A stretch of DNA of 40,105 bases, from positions 1 to 40,105 of IMG/VR virus record IMGVR_UViG_3300028844_000953, one strand, 5' to 3'. Under the pieces are notes generated by a model. The model made no database searches and was not told the DNA's origin. It was given only the letters and a program-made list of their open reading frames with translations. Origin of the DNA: a virus. The position numbers and the translations under genes are program-made. Position 1 is the stretch's first letter. Every line of letters begins with the position of its first letter. This document shows, piece after piece, positions 38,670 to 40,105 of the stretch.

Positions 38670-39039
38670 GATTGCGGTACTAGAACAAAAGATAGAGGAC
38701 TTAAAACCAATTGTCCTCAGAATTGATGCTGCTATTGAAAAACTGAGTGAGGTAAATACTACAGTTAGTAGAATGCTCGCGATTCATGAAGAGCGAATTT
38801 CAAAACAGGAAGAAGTTGACAAAGTATTGTTTGTTAAAATTGACAAACTCCGTGATAAAATTGACAGGGATTATGACCGATTCGATCAAAGAATACGTCA
38901 ATTAGAGAAGAGAGTCTGGATGGCGATTGGTGCTGTGGTAGTCGCATCATTTGTCATGAATAACGCAGGGATATTGACAAAGGTATTGACAGCACCCGAA
39001 TCACAGTCTAAAATTACGAGTAGTTATGTAGAAGGTTGA
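38653..39039 (+). CDS. Coiled-coil protein with C-terminal membrane helix
   Basis: The 128-residue protein has a long coiled coil (residues about 5-90, with IAVLEQKIEDLKPIVLRIDA and DKLRDKIDRDYDRFDQRIRQ) and one hydrophobic helix (VWMAIGAVVVASFVMNN) followed by a short polar tail. The layout resembles XhlA-type phage proteins associated with lysis, or a membrane tether for the replisome or virion. No ligand or catalytic motif is seen. It lies directly before gp61. The choice between these roles is open. Confidence 0.65.
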   Translation: MDDQVKIAVLEQKIEDLKPIVLRIDAAIEKLSEVNTTVSRMLAIHEERISKQEEVDKVLFVKIDKLRDKIDRDYDRFDQRIRQLEKRVWMAIGAVVVASFVMNNAGILTKVLTAPESQSKITSSYVEG

Positions 39040-39042
39040 CGC

Positions 39043-40035
39043 ATGGATCATGTTGATGTGAAATACATCAATCTTATATCATCAAGACTTGGTAAATTCA
39101 AAAAAGTTAAACCACATCTGTACAATTTTCGTTGTCCTATTTGCGGTGACTCACAGAAGCAGAAGAATAAGGCAAGAGGATATCTGTATCGAGTAAAGAA
39201 CAATACAAACTACAAATGTCATAACTGTGGCATCAGTGTATCGTTTAGTAGTTTCTTAAAGAGTGTCGATCCAGAATCACATAAGCACTATACGTTTGAG
39301 AAGTTCAAGGATGGGAAGACAGGAAAGAACTTCCCTACAGAGAGTCCAGAGGACATATTCGCAACTGTAGATAGTGCCAGACCTAAATTCAAAAAGAAGG
39401 TTAGTATAGACCTTCCAGACGCTTTCTCTGTGCCTATCTCAAAGAAGTACCTGGAATCTAGGGCAATCTTTAATGGGAAGTTTTTTTATGCTGAAAACTT
39501 CAAAGAGTTTGTCAATACAATCAAACCAGATACGTTTGATGATGTGAAGTTTGGCGAGGAAAGAATCGTCATTCCTCTTATTGTAGATTCAAAACTTATA
39601 GGAGTTCAAGGTAGATCCCTATCTACAAACCCTATTAAATACTTAACCATAATGTTGGATGATGATGCGCCAAAACTCTACGGATTGGATAATGTCAGAA
39701 AAGATGAACCAGTCTATGTCACCGAAGGTCCTTTCGATTCCACGTTCATTTCAAACGCGATTGCTATGTGCGGAGCTGACGCTGATGTTGGTAACTGGGG
39801 TATCAGCAATCCTGTTTGGATATATGATAACGAACCCCGCAATCGAGAGATTGTCAATCGAATCGGCAGAACAATCGATAGTGGCGACTCCGTAGTCATA
39901 TGGCCATCTAATATCCGAGAGAAGGATCTTAATGATATGGTCCTTGCTGGACACAAGATTCAAGAACTAGTAGAATCAAATATCTACTCCGGTTTACAAG
40001 CAAAGTTAAAATTTAACACCTGGAAGAAAACATGA
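39043..40035 (+). CDS. gp61: DNA primase gp61
   Basis: This 330-residue protein (T4 gp61: 342) makes RNA primers at the fork with helicase gp41. The N-terminal zinc finger is CPICGDS (Cys31, Cys34) with CHNCG (Cys59, Cys62). The TOPRIM catalytic part includes YVTEGPFDSTF with Glu228, then NAIAMCGADADVG and VWIYDNEPRNREIVNRIG with the acidic pair. It overlaps the nrdA start by 4 bases (ATGA). It is separated from gp41 by the late block, unlike the T4 arrangement where 61 and 41 are neighbours. Confidence 0.94.
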   Translation: MDHVDVKYINLISSRLGKFKKVKPHLYNFRCPICGDSQKQKNKARGYLYRVKNNTNYKCHNCGISVSFSSFLKSVDPESHKHYTFEKFKDGKTGKNFPTESPEDIFATVDSARPKFKKKVSIDLPDAFSVPISKKYLESRAIFNGKFFYAENFKEFVNTIKPDTFDDVKFGEERIVIPLIVDSKLIGVQGRSLSTNPIKYLTIMLDDDAPKLYGLDNVRKDEPVYVTEGPFDSTFISNAIAMCGADADVGNWGISNPVWIYDNEPRNREIVNRIGRTIDSGDSVVIWPSNIREKDLNDMVLAGHKIQELVESNIYSGLQAKLKFNTWKKT

Positions 40036-40105
40036 GCAACGGAACAAAAGTAAAAAAGAGAGATGGGAGAATTGAGTCTCTTGACCTTGATAAGATGCAT
40101 TTGAT
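40032..40105 (+). CDS. nrdA: Ribonucleotide reductase large subunit NrdA (3' partial)
   Basis: The gene starts at ATG 40032, overlapping the gp61 stop, and runs off the window after 24 codons. The visible part reads VKKRDGRIESLDLDKMHL, a close match to the ATP-cone N-terminus of class Ia ribonucleotide reductase large subunits (consensus KRDGxxExFDxxKI). In cyanophages nrdA-nrdB commonly follow the replication genes and supply dNTPs. The assignment rests on this short stretch only. Confidence 0.7.
   Translation, partial: MSNGTKVKKRDGRIESLDLDKMHL

Noticed and set aside
1-40105. CRISPR arrays, insertion sequences, integrase or attachment sites
   Set aside because: No regularly spaced repeats, transposase, recombinase or direct-repeat boundaries were seen; the genome is of a lytic phage type.

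Overview
The window is about 40 kb of a T4-like (Straboviridae-related) cyanomyovirus genome. Every recognisable gene lies on the + strand, genes are packed with 1-4 base overlaps (mostly ATGA junctions), and GC looks moderate (about 40% by eye). The core genes are those of T4, but the accessory genes are typical of marine Synechococcus/Prochlorococcus phages: cobS, hsp20, mazG, DUF3110, DUF3310 and DUF3008 proteins, and a prolyl-4-hydroxylase-like dioxygenase. The moderate GC fits a Synechococcus phage better than a low-GC Prochlorococcus one, but the host is an inference. No tRNA, CRISPR array, integrase or insertion sequence was seen.

Layout. (1) 1-7240, virion morphogenesis: tail sheath gp18 (5' partial), tail tube gp19, portal gp20, a gp67-like core peptide, an unknown protein, protease gp21, scaffold gp22 and major capsid protein gp23, closed by a strong terminator. 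(2) 7267-14306, recombination and late transcription control: a gp3-like tail completion protein, uvsY, uvsW, an Sm-like small protein, late sigma factor gp55 behind a host-type promoter, then gp47 and gp46 separated by a DUF3110 gene. (3) 14307-18346: a hairpin-containing spacer, a metallopeptidase/VWA protein, the AAA+ ATPase CobS and a DUF3310 protein. (4) 18349-29534, replisome: gp45, gp44, gp62, regA, gp43, uvsX and gp41 in T4 order, interrupted by small membrane proteins, two more Sm-like proteins, a secreted His-rich protein, a Dam methylase, Hsp20 and a 2OG oxygenase. (5) 29536-31043: mazG and small unknown genes. (6) 31056-39039, a late-promoter-driven block of mostly unknown, probably virion-associated proteins. 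(7) gp61 primase and the first codons of nrdA.

Regulation is readable from the DNA. T4-type late promoter boxes (NATAAATA) precede many virion genes, and several begin inside the stop codon of the gene before. Host-type -35/-10 promoters precede gp55, the DUF3310 gene and the gene pair ahead of gp43. Four good intrinsic terminators end the gp23, regA, hsp20 and 36.9 kb units.

The most interesting signals are: a nucleotidyltransferase-like protein (33567-34877) whose first ten residues match the T4 capsid-targeting sequence cut by gp21, suggesting an enzyme packaged in the head; a decapeptide GPxAG(F/Y)DxxL shared by gp23 and two small unknown proteins; three divergent Sm-like paralogues; and a CobS ATPase paired with a zinc-peptidase/VWA protein, which looks more like a MoxR-VWA machine than a cobalamin enzyme. 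These interpretations come from reading the sequence; no database search was run.
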